A stretch of DNA of 64,000 nucleotides from Atopsyche davidsoni (lineage: Eukaryota; Arthropoda; Insecta; Trichoptera; Hydrobiosidae), in the NCBI GenBank assembly GCA_022113835.1, contig JAILWY010000010.1, positions 11,166,501 through 11,230,500 of the forward strand, written 5' to 3'. A program made the translations under genes and the position numbers. A model generated the notes under the pieces. The model searched no databases. It had not been told where the DNA came from and saw only the letters and a list, made by a program, of their open reading frames with translations. Shown in pieces: positions 24,057-35,821 of this stretch (position 1 is its first letter; every line of letters begins with the position of its first letter).

Positions 24057-24493
24057 TGGTGACCCCGGCGTAATATTTCATAATACTTTGGCGAAATTGG
24101 TAACCCCGACGTGATACTTCATAATACTTCGGCGAAAGCACAAATATAACTCAAATTGGAAAAAGGAAAAGAAAAGGATAATAATTAAGTTTCCTCATTT
24201 TATTTTATAATGATTTACAATAGTTTTAAAGGCTATGCCTACAATACGGTATGTAGCTATCTACTATTCCTGCGCGCAGGTTGTAAGGCTTAGGTACAAC
24301 ATGTGGCTTGGGTGGTAGTGCACATGGATTTCTCTATTTTTTTTTTTTAGTTTGAGTAGAGAAAAATAATTGAAAATTAACTTTTTTACATGAGTTGAAG
24401 AATAAATAAAATAAATAAGTAAAAAATATATTACAAGTATAAATATATAAAAGAAGGATAACTAAGTGGGGTTGGTTTTGATTGATGATTTTA

Positions 24494-25035
24494 CTGAGTT
24501 GGTTTCGAGAGATGCGGCCTGGTGTAAAGGCAGCTGTCAATTGAATATATGAGCATATGCATTTACTGAGTTGGTTTCGAGAGATGCAGCTTGGTGCAAA
24601 GGCAGCGGTCGGTTGAATATATGAGCATATGCATTTACTGAGTTGGTTTCGAGAGATGCAGCTTGGTACAAAGGCAGCGGTCGATTGAATATATGAGCAT
24701 ATGCATTTACTGAGTTGGTTTCGAGAGATGTAGCTTGGTGCGCATATGAATTTACTGAGTTGGTTTCGAGAGATGCAGCTTGGTGTAAAGGCAGCGGTCG
24801 ATTGAATATATGAGCATATGCATTTACTGAGTTGGTTTCGAGAGATGTAGCTTGGTGCGCATATGAATTTACTGAGTTGGTTTCGAGAGATGCAGCTTGG
24901 TGCAAAGGCAGCGGTCGATTGAATATATGAGCATATGCATTTACTGAGTTGGTTTCGAGAGATGTAGCTTGGTACAAAGGCAGCGGTCGGTTGAATATAT
25001 GAGCATATGAATTAGTGAGCTGGTTTCGAAGGATG
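24494..25035 (-). repeat. Minisatellite with 72- and 45-bp units
   Basis: Tandem units share ACTGAGTTGGTTTCGAGAGA. Long units are about 72 bp and short ones about 45 bp, the short ones lacking the AAAGGCAGCGGTCG...ATATGAGC part. About nine copies occur with a few substitutions. Because both lengths are multiples of three, the - strand stays open for 146 codons of repeated SLETNSVNAYAHIFNRPLPL-type sequence. I see no start context, homology or splice evidence for translation. Confidence 0.9.
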
Positions 25036-28000
25036 CGGCTTGATAGACAGCGGCTGGTTTAAAAGTGCGCGCCGAAGAATGTAGAGGAGAGCCCGCGGGC
25101 GCCGCGCGACGCTATTCCTGGCGAGACGCCGGCCGCGCGCCCAGTCCGCCGCAGAGGAGTCCCGCGCGTCTCGGTGCTCGCGCCGCTTCGTCTCGCATAT
25201 GTTGTGACTTTTGGTTATGAAATTAGTGATGATTTTGTAGTTTTGACTGGCCCGATTGACTGAAGATTCCCCCAACGCCAATGTCTTACAGAAATTATGT
25301 AAGTACTCGATTTTGGTATTTTTTTTATCTATACCGCATGTCCTTTTGTTTTCGACTGGATTATGTAAAAGATATTTAAAGATTGAAGTATTTTGATTAG
25401 TGTTCAATTTTAAATACTCCTAGTTGTGTATTATAATATCTTTTTTAATGGTTTATATTTTATCCTAGGTTCGGATTTGATAACCTGTTGATTTTTTATC
25501 TGTAGTATTGTTGCAAAAATGATTTCCATATCGAATAATTGTCGGTTGACATTTGATTTGTGTTAAAGGTTTCTATAAAATAATCAAAATTAATGTATTT
25601 AAGTGCCTAACCCTAAAGGTGAAAAAATAGTTTTGCAATTTCTTTGCAACCGGCATGGCAGCCACGTTGTGGTTTTGTTTTATGGTGTATAAATATATTT
25701 GATTCAAAGCTATAACTTCAGTACAAATTCATTTTCCTTTATGGTTATTATCAAACATACAAATACATGCAACGCATGACATACATGTTGGAAATATTAT
25801 AAATATATTAAATAAAGCGTAGATAAGCTGCATATAACACAAAAATATTATTCCACTATTTGGTTTTTATTTGACGATATAAATGCCTCGTGTCTCGCAG
25901 AAATGTATTTAATTGAAAGAACAGATAAAAATGAATAATTATAATGTTTTATTAACAACATACAAATGCAAGCACCCTCACAAGGGAAATATCAACAAAT
26001 CGCTAAACCCCCCCCCTCTGTTTTCAGTAGCGGGCAGTATAAATCAAACCCAAGCGTGCAGTTAAATACATGAAATGTAAATATTCCATAAACATAGTGT
26101 AAGGCAATCCATGGAAATTATCATTTTGCGAAATTTGTTACTATAAATTAAAATTTAGCTGGCAAATCTGTACCAAAGAATTTCCATGTGTGAAATCTAT
26201 TTTGAGCACGCATTTCATCATTATTTGTGTGTACTGCACACAACTGCAGGATACAGTTTGGCGTGCATTGTGTAGCATTTCTTCGATAATTTAATAAATA
26301 TTAAACAGAAGAGTAATCTAATGCTAAGACAGATGATTACTTGCCCTAATGCTAATAATCTCATTAATGAGGGGGTTGAGGACTTTGTACAAAATTTTCA
26401 AGCATAGTATACATTTCTTAGATTAGCTAATGAAAAATAATATTTGCCATTATATAAACAATGTCAAAACAACCATAACAAGAATCCTGTTATCTGATTA
26501 AGGTAATAATATCACAGGATAATTTACATACAACATTAAACATTTATCATATTATTTAAATTAAATTAGAAAAAAAGACTGCTCAACCAATTATGTTTTT
26601 CCATAAAATTAAGATTAGCTAAGATTATATATTTTAATATAAAAACCAAACATTTTACCGAGGCTGACATCAACACAATCAGAAAAGGCCGCGAGGGTTG
26701 TTGGTGGAGGTAGAAGTACTATAGGCCAATAGATCATGAGAAGACTATCACATGTTCGTGTGCACCCATAAAAACGTGTTCATAAACATTTATACCAGAC
26801 TATTAGTTTGACATTTAGAGTTAACAATATTGCCCACTCCTTCAATGCTTAGATTTTATCGTAGTAATTGCATTGGCAACTTTTCAGTTTATACGGTTAC
26901 AATATACCATATTGGTGTGATAAATCACTTATGGCCGAGTAGTGTCCAGGGGCCCCTCAGGTGTATTTAATGGGGAATCTAAAATTTGGCAAGCGAGCGG
27001 GAAGTGAAGTGATGGCTGCGCGGAGAGTGCCCCTGGCCGGCTGCCCTGCGCCATTGCGCACGTGGCAAGGACCAAAACAATTTCCGAAACCCGGCTTATT
27101 TTGCTCTGATTCATTGCAATGTTTCGCCACAATCCTCAAACTAATTTAACAGAAATATATTTTTCAAGGCCCTGCAGATTTGGAAAAATTAATCATTTTC
27201 CATGCTGTAGCTGTGAGAGGTAAATGCTGAATGTTATTTTTTTTGCACTATGCGTATTAGTATTAATTCAAACATTTAATGATATCACGTCGTGGCTGAG
27301 ATGATAAAGTTGGTGCTTATTAATATAAATTGGTGTTTTATGAGTTGCGACCTCTTTGGTGTAGCGTGAGAGAGAGGTTGGAAGAGTGGGAGGGCACCAA
27401 CTTTTGCGTACCTACCGGATGTGCACGTCGGCATAATCCTAGAGCCAGGAATAAAACAAATTAAGACAGGAAACGCTGATTTTAACTGTACTGGTTCTTA
27501 TATGGAGAAAAACTTGAAAAAAATGAAAAACTAAATATAATTTCAATGCTTGACTGTGCTAGCATATTTCAGACACAATATTTTCAGATCACACACCTCG
27601 ACTATATGTATAATCATGACTCACGGTAGGCCGTCATCAGTTCCAATGCACTTCGCACATTGCAAATGTCGAGCAGTCATACAGTAAACTTTAGACATTT
27701 GTACTAATAGCAAATCGCTGGCATTTTGACAAAGATGCTGTCCCTGCCAATAGTCGATAATTAAGGCCGGTGAAAATTGATCGCGGAAATAGAACCCTGT
27801 TGGCCCCGGCAGGGCTCTACGAACCAACTGTATCTGAATAGGGGATCACCAAATCATTAAATTTATTCCAAATAAAAAATTTAAACTATTGCTGTTTAAT
27901 AAAATAATTAGAGTTTTAGTAAATTTCAACTTTACAACGGAGTTTTTCGGGAATGCGTCCTAATATATTTTATTTAGGGCAAGCTTTAGCTACGCACCTC

Positions 28001-29483
28001 TACGACTTGCTGAGCTTTAGTATCGGAAATATTGATAAAATATCATTATCATGAGACGGGTTCCTTCTCCAGAGGCATCACGGTCACTCTAATCAATATT
28101 GTAGCCAAAATTTGGAATATTTCCATTTATTTTAGCGTTTAAATTGAGTATAAATATTTAAAAAAGCACACAAAAAATGTTATTTGTTTTATGAGTATAA
28201 TAAAATGTTGTCCTAGTCTTAATATTTAGGAAAATTATTTTTATTACACTTTTAATAGTTATTTTAAAAAAATTATTTGGTTTTAATAGATTTAAAATAT
28301 CTGGAAATCGTTAAAATAAAAATATAGCACAATCAGTAGCATTAACATTAAGTAACACGGCATGTGCAGAAGCCATGGCTGACATTGACCACGTGTACCG
28401 ACTCTACACCCAAATTACTCGTAGAGTTTGTGGCCTGCTTTTTAAAATATTTTTTTGCATCTGCCAAGAATCGCAAATACTCATTTAGACTGACAGAATT
28501 AGACTGCCATGTCTTCTTATTGGTATTAATAGTTTCTCTCTGATAAAAATAATTCCTCAGGTGCAAAAAGTCTCATTGCAATAAATTCAATAATATATTA
28601 CGCAAATATTTATGTTATACAGAGACTAAAGTGCTTTGAAACTTTGTATTTTATAATAATAGCTATTTTTGACATATAAAAGTAAATAAGTTGGAAAATT
28701 ATGCAATGAGAAAGATATACGTGTATAAAAAAAAATCCCGCCTGTTTACGTAGATGTCTAGAAAGAAAGATTTACTATGATATCATTTTTTAAATTATAT
28801 TACTTCAATGACAATTTCTGTGGTGAAAAAATAATAATGCTCAAATATAAAACGAGCCATTTGGCACGGAGTTTACTTATTTTAGGATTTACTGGAAAGT
28901 GCAGTACTTACTATGAATGTAATTTACTTTGAAATTTTATTTGAAAAAATATGAGTAATTTTTTTTAAATTTGCTGACCTATATGTCCGTTTGTTTGTAT
29001 GAAATCAAGTCTTGCGGAGAGGAAAATCACGAAAAAGTGTCTATAGATCATTTTACTTATCTTTCCTTGGCAACAGTCCAGGGCGTGGACGGCCGATATA
29101 AAAACTGGCGCAATAATTATGTTACAAAAGTGTGTTACTAGGTCCAGCTGCTTCGCGGACGCTTCCGAGTCTATATTTATGTTCCAATTTAAAATAGCTT
29201 TAATTTCCCATCTTTATGCTGCGTACTATCCAATATACACTATCAAGAATATAATGCGGACTAACTAAGGGAATACCGTACGAGTACAGGAAGACGAGGG
29301 ATGACTGGAATTGACTTGGAAAAGAAACCCGAACCGTTAAAGTACTACATACTTACGACTAATTCGTACGAAAAATATTCACATTATTGGCATTTTCAAA
29401 CTATAAATTGCTGTCATTTATCGGGTACTGATTTTTAAGCAAACTAAGCTTATTAATTAACTCAGGAGGTATCCATCTTGTAT

Positions 29484-29486
<3 letters not shown>

Positions 29487-29556
<70 letters not shown>
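29487..29556. repeat. (TA)n microsatellite
   Basis: A run of about 70 bases of TA dinucleotides within the first Fhos intron. Confidence 0.97.
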
Positions 29557-29560
<4 letters not shown>

Positions 29561-31295
29561 TGTGGTACAAAATTAATAATTAACAAGCTTATCATCTAAA
29601 CAAAATTGACAACTTAAATAAGACATTACAAAATTCAGCCCACGTCAATGCATTAGGGATGTAACGACGGACCGCGCAAATTGTATCATTTGTAAAAATA
29701 ACGTGTTGTTTTTCTGAAAATGGGTTTTTTTGTTGGGAAAATGACAAAATTAAATGCCAGTAGTATTACAAAAAAAATCTTCAAGGTTTTGAAAAGTCGT
29801 CATTTTATCCAATTTTTCAACATCTTCAAGATTTTATTTTACCCTGAAAATGGACGTTAATTAAATAAAAAATCATTTAAATAATTTAATTGTCACTTTA
29901 TTTTGCTATATCGTAAGTTGATTTTTTTTACAGAATATTGAAAAAACTATAAATTATATTTAAATAAAATAATTTTTTTTTTTTTTTTTTAAATAATAAG
30001 GCGCACATTGTTTATATATAATCTTTTAATTTCAATTGAAAAAAAAAACTTTTAAATGTTTAGGACTCTTGTAAAATGGACCAGATGAATCTTCAAATTC
30101 CTACAATTCTATCGGAAAAACACATATTTATCATATTAATAGTAAATTTATAAGAAATAAAAATATATTTTATTCGGAAGAAAGAATATATCAAACTTTT
30201 TGCATTTAAATTTTTTCGATTGATGCAGTGGATTTTTCGCAAAACGGACTAGAAAATGATTTAAAAAATCGCGATTATGCAGACTAGGCCCTTAAGTTAT
30301 CGAAAGTTCCAATAATAATTAATTGCTTGCAATAAGCATCAAAGCTTACATATTCATGGATCTGCAGAAAATACAATCCGCATTTCTGCTTAATTTTCGG
30401 AGTTCTAGAGTATGCAACATTAATGGTATATAATTAATGATATTAATTATTAATCGTAACAAGTAAAATCAACGGTGATTATGTTTATTATTTATTTAAG
30501 TAAAAAAAATACTCATTGTGAAAATATCTGAGACTAAACATAATATAATTTATAAATTTATTTATATAATTTAGATTTAAAAATTGAACATGCCGTTTAT
30601 AATACAATTTATATTCCAAGTTATCAATTAGTGTTGTTAAAAAAAGTATTGTTTTTCATTCGAATTTGAAGTCAGAGAAAATATTTATTACTTTAAAACT
30701 TACCGGCATATTTTAATTACGTAACCTTTAAAAAGTAAACATTCTAATAGTATTTGTATAACAAACGATAGACAGTAAAAAGTATCAAAATAAATTGCAT
30801 ATAAAAATAGGACTGAATAAAAAAATAAGCAATGAATAAAAACTTTACTACTATTTTTACAAATATCTACTATGTATCTAAAGCGGTAGTCCTCTACAAG
30901 CTTAGGGTTCAAGACTAAATACACATTACTGATGGCGTAGAGTGCAGACGACCATCACACGTGTTCACCAATTGTCTCAATTCAATTCGCCAGTGACTTC
31001 CAGCAAAGGAAAGATCGTTTGATTAACATAATAAAAGTCTTGAATAATAAATATTCCTCTCTTACAATGATCTCCCGGGGTGCGACGAAACCTTTTGATG
31101 TCATAACATCAATCCCTTTTTCAAAACATAATGAACTCCAATCGAGGCAGCGACACGGACACTAAATTCTACTTGGGATGATCCCTGTATACACATCAGC
31201 GTAACCCACCAACGATCACGATACGCATTATTTTTTACATGGCTTTTGCTTTACCACTATGCAGTGATATATCATTATGTAAACAAGCCCTAGAG

Positions 31296-31489
31296 CATAG
31301 GTGGCCAACCCATGGCCCGCGGGTGTTTTTTTTGGCCCGCGGAGCATATGCAAACATTTTTTTTTATTGTATATAAAACCACCAATATAATATTCCATTG
31401 AGCGTAGTTCGTATCATATCATACATATGGAAGTAGCCCAGTAGGAAATCTCATTTGGCCCGGCAGCTGAAAAAGGTTGACCACCCATG
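31296..31489. mobile_element. Short hAT-type element A (194 bp)
   Basis: The ends are CATAGGTGGCCAACC and the complement of CATGGGTGGTCAACC (13 of 15 match). It is flanked by the 8-bp word CCCTAGAG on both sides (31288-31295 and 31490-31497), as hAT transposases make. The interior has GGCCCGCGG-type words and no coding sequence, so it depends on a transposase elsewhere. Confidence 0.85.
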
Positions 31490-31497
31490 CCCTAGAG

Positions 31498-31700
31498 CAG
31501 TCATGTCAAAGATACGGCCCGCGGGCCGCATCCGGCCCTCGGGCCATATCAATACGGCCCGCGATCGCAATGTGTCACAGAAAGAAGAATCATGTTTTTT
31601 AGAGCTTTTAGACTTATTTTATTTGAATCTGGCCGGCCTACACATACTAAATTTAATGTCCATACATTCTCCCTCTGCAAAATTGAGTTTGACACCTCTG
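31498..31700 (+). mobile_element. Short hAT-type element B (203 bp)
   Basis: It begins CAGTCATGTCAAA and ends with the complement of CAGAGGTGTCAAA. It is flanked by CCCTAGAG on both sides (31490-31497, shared with element A, and 31701-31708). The body contains GGCCCGCGGGCCGCATCCGG and matches, in reverse orientation, the element at 49721-49916. It has no coding sequence. Confidence 0.87.
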
Positions 31701-32470
31701 CCCTAGAGCAACCCTTAGCTAACGGGAGCTCTGCCCAGGCCGGTTGGATGATTTGCATTGACTGAATTTTTGATCGCACGATTATTTATATTCCTCAAAA
31801 AAGATCAATTTCAATAAAACATATCACAAATGCATTTGATGCCTAAAATAAATTTGTTTATTTTATTTATAGTGACACTTTTTTAGCATTCATCAACATC
31901 GATAGTGAAATATAAAATACAAATACTGTAATTGTATTTATAACAATGATAAATAGGAATATCAGAGTTAGATTAAATATTTTAATTAAATAGTAGGACG
32001 AAAACAAGCATTATAAATAATTATGCCATCATACCATTATTACCAATTCTACACTTGACTTGGGTAATTAATGAAATATTATAGCATTTAAAAAAATTAA
32101 ACTTTTTTTCTGAAATTTATACAGTACCTGCAATAGTTGTGTATAAATTATTTAATTGTGAGTAAATCCTTAATTTTAAGAATCACTTTGTTCTTGGGTG
32201 CTTAGATTACGGTACTAAGGCCATCTTCAGAGTCTAAAATCCTCGATGAGAGCCTCAGTGCTGAGATGGATACGTCAAAAACTCAACCAAAAACGCCGCA
32301 TAAAACCTAATACCAACGCAATTCTAAAAACAAAGGATGCAATAACCTACAAACACATGTAACTGTCTTTGAGTTATAAAAATTAAACAAATTTACTGAG
32401 ATAATAAATAAATATACATCTATATCTAAAAGCTTAATAACTAATTGCCACGACGTATTAAGGTTAGGTT

Positions 32471-32473
<3 letters not shown>

Positions 32474-32509
<36 letters not shown>
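32474..32509. repeat. (TA)n microsatellite
   Basis: A short TA dinucleotide run just left of a mariner remnant. Confidence 0.93.
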
Positions 32510-32513
<4 letters not shown>

Positions 32514-32559
32514 TAGAGTTTATAAAAGCTCCCATCGAAACCTAGAAACCTACATAGAA

Positions 32560-32905
32560 CTATAAGTTCCGTGACTTAGTTTTTAGGTGTTTCATGAAAA
32601 ATGATAAATTTCAATAGAAATACAAAAAAATGGTTTATTCAAAGTATTGTCCCTCGCTAGCTAGACATTATTGGCATCTCTCTGGTAAAACATGAATACC
32701 GTGACGATAAAACAAGGCGTCTTTAGACTGAAACCATTCATACAACCAATTTTCCACTTCTTCGAAATCGGCCAAGTGTAGCCTAGGCAAGCCATGCGCC
32801 ATCGACCGGAACAAGTAATATGAGTTGATGAACATATAATGGAATCGGGAATTACAAGTATCCCCATATGCTGGCTATATTTCAGCATTACAATGACGTA
32901 TATGA
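32560..32905 (-). mobile_element. Mariner transposase C-terminal remnant
   Basis: On the - strand the frame reads LADFEEVENWLYEWFQSKD, then ALFYRHGIHVLPERC, then SEGQYFE. This is the C-terminal pattern of mariner-family transposases (W...W..skd..F...GI..LP.RW......G.YF). A stop replaces the residue after CQ. The rest of the gene is missing or too decayed to follow. It is a different copy from the mariner at 16903-18290. Confidence 0.7.
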
Positions 32906-32999
32906 ATTCAATGTCTTGCACCGTTCATTTTATTTGATGCACATGCGACCACAGACTCCCGGCGGTTAAGTAATTTCATTTTGGACGTGCAGGGCCGGA

Positions 33000-33280
33000 C
33001 TTGCGAGCTCGGCGCCCGGCGTGGGTAATCGGTTGCAGCGGTGGCCGAGGTGCCCGGCGTGACATTTGTCGGAGACGGCGCGGATCCCATATAGCCCGGG
33101 CGTCACCCCGGAGGCGCGGAGTCCAGGCCGCCCCGCGCCCCCGCCCCGCCCGCCCCGCCCCGCCCCGCCCCGCCCCGCCCCGCGCCCCGCCCGGCCCGCC
33201 GCCCATCCGGGCCCGGAATAGCCCGAGTTTACTGACATTAGCAGCGGCGGGCGGCGGCGCTGGCGACCCCGCGCTTCCTG
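33000..33280. promoter_or_regulatory. CpG island with CCGCCCC array
   Basis: A sharply bounded GC-rich patch with CpG throughout. It includes eight or so CGCCC repeats at 33125-33190. Open frames across it are composition artefacts. It could be an alternative promoter of Fhos about 2.5 kb upstream of the first secure exon (inference). Confidence 0.4.
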
Positions 33281-33502
33281 CCCTCCTAATAATAACAGAC
33301 AACAATCACACCGACCGCTCTTCCATCATCCGTTATTGTTAAACCCAATCAAAAGTTGACTCTCGCCTTGCCAGACATGGACTCTCTCAGAAACTGTACA
33401 CACACACACACATGTGTGTATATAAATTAAGTTAGCTTGATGAAGCCAGGTGTATAAAAATTATTCGTAATAAATATGATCATAATATTTTAAATATAAA
33501 TA

Positions 33503-33916
33503 CAGTAATACCCCGTTTTACGCGAGGGATACGTTCCGGAAAAAATCGCGTTAAGTGAAATTCGCGTATATCGGGGTTTACGATTAAACATACATACATA
33601 CATAGTCAAAACTTAATACAGCAAAATACGAATTATTTGAATCAATCACTTTAATTCTAAGAACACTTTATGCAGTATTACATGTTATTTTTACTGAAAA
33701 ATACATCTATTGTCTTTTGGTTAGCGTTTCTTTTACGTTCTTGTAAAATACGTTCATAACACCCAACGCTGTTTTTGATTGTCAAGAGAAGTCAGTGACT
33801 ACATTATGTTCATAAGAAATTCGCGTAATGCGAGGCGAAGCGAATGCGAGGAAATTTGAAATTCACGTTACAGTGAAACTGCGCATAACGGGGTCGCGTA
33901 AAGCGGGGTATTACTG
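33503..33916. mobile_element. Tigger/pogo-type non-autonomous element
   Basis: The ends are CAGTAATACCCCGTTTTACG and the complement of CAGTAATACCCCGCTTTACG, one mismatch over 23 bp. TA occurs directly outside each end (33501-33502 and 33917-33918), the pogo/Tigger duplication. It is 414 bp with no transposase and contains paired blocks such as TTCGCGTA and ACGTGAATTTC. Confidence 0.88.
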
Positions 33917-34145
33917 TACTTGAGTGATTTTCCCACGTGTTAACTTTTATTGGTGACCGGTTTTACCAACCTTTTACGTTGGCATTATCAAACATAGTGT
34001 CTCAGTTCCTCGGTGAGTGTTTCATTGAAAATCTCAGTTTGATAATGCCAATGTGAAAGGTTGGCGAAACCGGTCACTAATAAAATTTAGCATGTGGAAA
34101 AATTACTCAAGTATTAAAATGGAACTCCACCAAGTGCTCTATGTC
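33917..34145. repeat. Fold-back element, copy 2, abutting the Tigger element
   Basis: Arms TTATTGGTGACCGGTTTTAC and CGAAACCGGTCACTAATAAA pair around CTCAGTTTGATAATGCC. It is the same family as 22681-22862. Its left end begins at the TA duplicated by the Tigger-type element, so that element landed at or in its left edge. Confidence 0.8.
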
Positions 34146-34204
34146 AAAAATATTGATTGCTTAGTATAATATCTGTAACATATCTGATTTCCTAGTTTTT
34201 TTTT

Positions 34205-34390
34205 TAACATCTTTTTCTTCGGGTGCCTCTCCTCAGAGGAGGCTGGCGACCATTTCACTGAGCATATATTTGTACTGAGCCAGTGTTTATGGTTTTCTTA
34301 GGGAGAATAGTGTAGTTCCCGGGTCCTTCTACACCGCAGTTGTATGTTCGAAGGAAAAGTCTGCGTATTGCTGCTGCCCAATAGCATTAT
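34205..34390 (-). mobile_element. LINE 3' fragment
   Basis: The stretch GTGCCTCTCCTCAGAGGAGG with flanking GGCGACCATTTCACTGAGCA matches the 3' end of the LINE at 17339 (GTGCCTCTCCTCATAAGAGG). On the - strand it reads SEMVASLL then stop, the usual last codons of these LINE ORF2 proteins. Confidence 0.65.
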
Positions 34391-34495
34391 TATATATTCA
34401 ACAACTAACAACTATAAATAAAATTTATCATAAATGTGCATACATCCCAACAACCCTTACATACATTAGTACAAGGAACTACTTATAATTATTTT

Positions 34496-34549
34496 ATTTT
34501 TGAATATAAGAAACAGGTAAAATGTTACCTGTTTCTTATATTCAAAAAT
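34496..34549. repeat. Perfect 25-bp palindrome with 4-nt loop
   Basis: A 25-base arm (34496-34520) ends in AGAAACAGGTAA. After AATG comes its exact complement (34525-34549). There are no mismatches, so it is young or maintained. Confidence 0.95.
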
Positions 34550-35746
34550 GCACGTGTAGACCTTTTTAATATATTTTTATTTTTTGGCATTTCTTGCTTT
34601 AATTCAAGAGAAAGAATAAGGTTTTTCAAATTATATGTCAGACTAGTACCATTAATTTTGTAGTCATGTTGAGAATTGTCGCATGGTATATGTGTATTGA
34701 GAAACTTGTACCAACTCACATATGCTCTTTGTATATTTTCCAAGAACTCTCTCCTTCTTCTTTCTCTCTAAGAACTACCCTTGACTGTCGTCGAGAGTAA
34801 TTCTCAGAGCTTCTTGTCTGTTTATTTTTATCGAATTCTAGGCGCTTGCTCTCCGTGATTATTGAGGTTTTCTGTAACGGGTGCATGAGATTCATCCAGC
34901 CTCAGGAAAATTGGCGATATGCAAAATGAAGATTGAAATTCAGTTTTTTGAGAAAGATAAACGGAAAATGTTACCATCTCACTTTGTTTCCAGTATTGCA
35001 CTGTACAATTGACTTTATAATAAATATATTGAATTTGTTTGTATAATATGGCTCACTTAGTTACTCCAATATATTCGAGTGGTTTGAGTTGGTTGGAAAC
35101 ATGCGATCTTTTTGATATAAGCTCTTTACTATAGGATTGAGTGCATTTATCTCGATACAATCTGTACAATAAATTAATTTTTCGCGTTGATCGTACTTCA
35201 GCCGCGCGTCTGTGCTTGGCCTTTTGACAAATCACTTTTAGTGAGCTTGATGAATCTGTTTACTTTATGCTAATTTGCGTCCTGAGATAGATATTTGTTT
35301 GCGCACTTCGAATTTGTCAGTCGAGTGCTGCTCTACTTACTTTCTGACGATGTTATAGGTGGTGTTGATTAGGCGATACTTTTGGTGACGTCAAGAACTT
35401 GCTATGACAATCAATACATTTACTTCGAGTGGCTAGGTAGTGACGTTCAGTCTTGTGAGAATTTAAAAAAAAAATTACGACCTGGATGTTAAGTATGGAT
35501 TCCGATGCACTCGTTACGTTTGGTTTATTATTGGTCGATTATATTATTTCACTGAACACTCAGTGCATGCATGCTCTGAGCCGTCGGGTTTGGACGCGGC
35601 GACCGAAGGGCTCGCAGGAGCAACGTTAGATGATCGTTATTTATTAAGAGCACTTTTTTTCTGTGTTAAAAGTTTATGCTTTAAAGTATTGCATATTTAA
35701 AGGGCCAATATTTAAAAATAATAACATATTGTTTGTTTGTCTTAAG

Positions 35747-35821
35747 GGATCTTGGAACACTGGATACTCCTCCAGCGTCAGCTCTAAGCCTCCTGCTGAT
35801 TCTCCCCCGGCGCCAAAAAAG
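35747..35821 (+). CDS. Fhos: Fhos exon, N-terminal Ser/Pro segment
   Basis: After CTTAAG the exon reads GSWNTGYSSSVSSKPPADSP and then PAPKK, and ends at AAAAAAG|GTATCT, phase 0 at both ends. It is joined in frame to the large exon at 37191. Composition (Ser, Pro, Lys) is the same as the following segment, and the frame is open on both sides. No domain is present. It belongs to the disordered N-terminal extension of the long Fhos isoform and may carry phosphorylation sites. The acceptor has a T-rich tract. I infer membership from phase, position and composition rather than from recognised homology. Confidence 0.7.

Larger units (their letters stand above)
8644..35746 (+). other. Very long intron 1 (inferred) rich in transposons
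   Basis: No secure host exon was recognised across 27 kb. It holds GC-rich islands (10560-10980, 25090-25200, 33000-33280), a 124-bp hairpin (12717), at least eight transposon insertions or remnants, and a minisatellite. Stretches with nothing recognisable: 8644-10400, 11000-12700, 12850-14200, 18400-19680, 20620-22670, 25200-29480, 29560-31280, 31710-32460 and 34560-35746. Confidence 0.5.

Noticed and set aside
24537..24977. 146-codon repeat protein
   Set aside because: It is a translation of the minisatellite; kept as a repeat because no start context, homology or splice support is visible.
27621..27827. 68-codon - strand frame with Cys and Trp
   Set aside because: Looks slightly protein-like, but no family was recognised and no splice signals fit; not enough to call.
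32908..33342. Long frames across the GC island
   Set aside because: Ala/Arg/Gly/Pro composition artefacts of CCGCCCC repeats.
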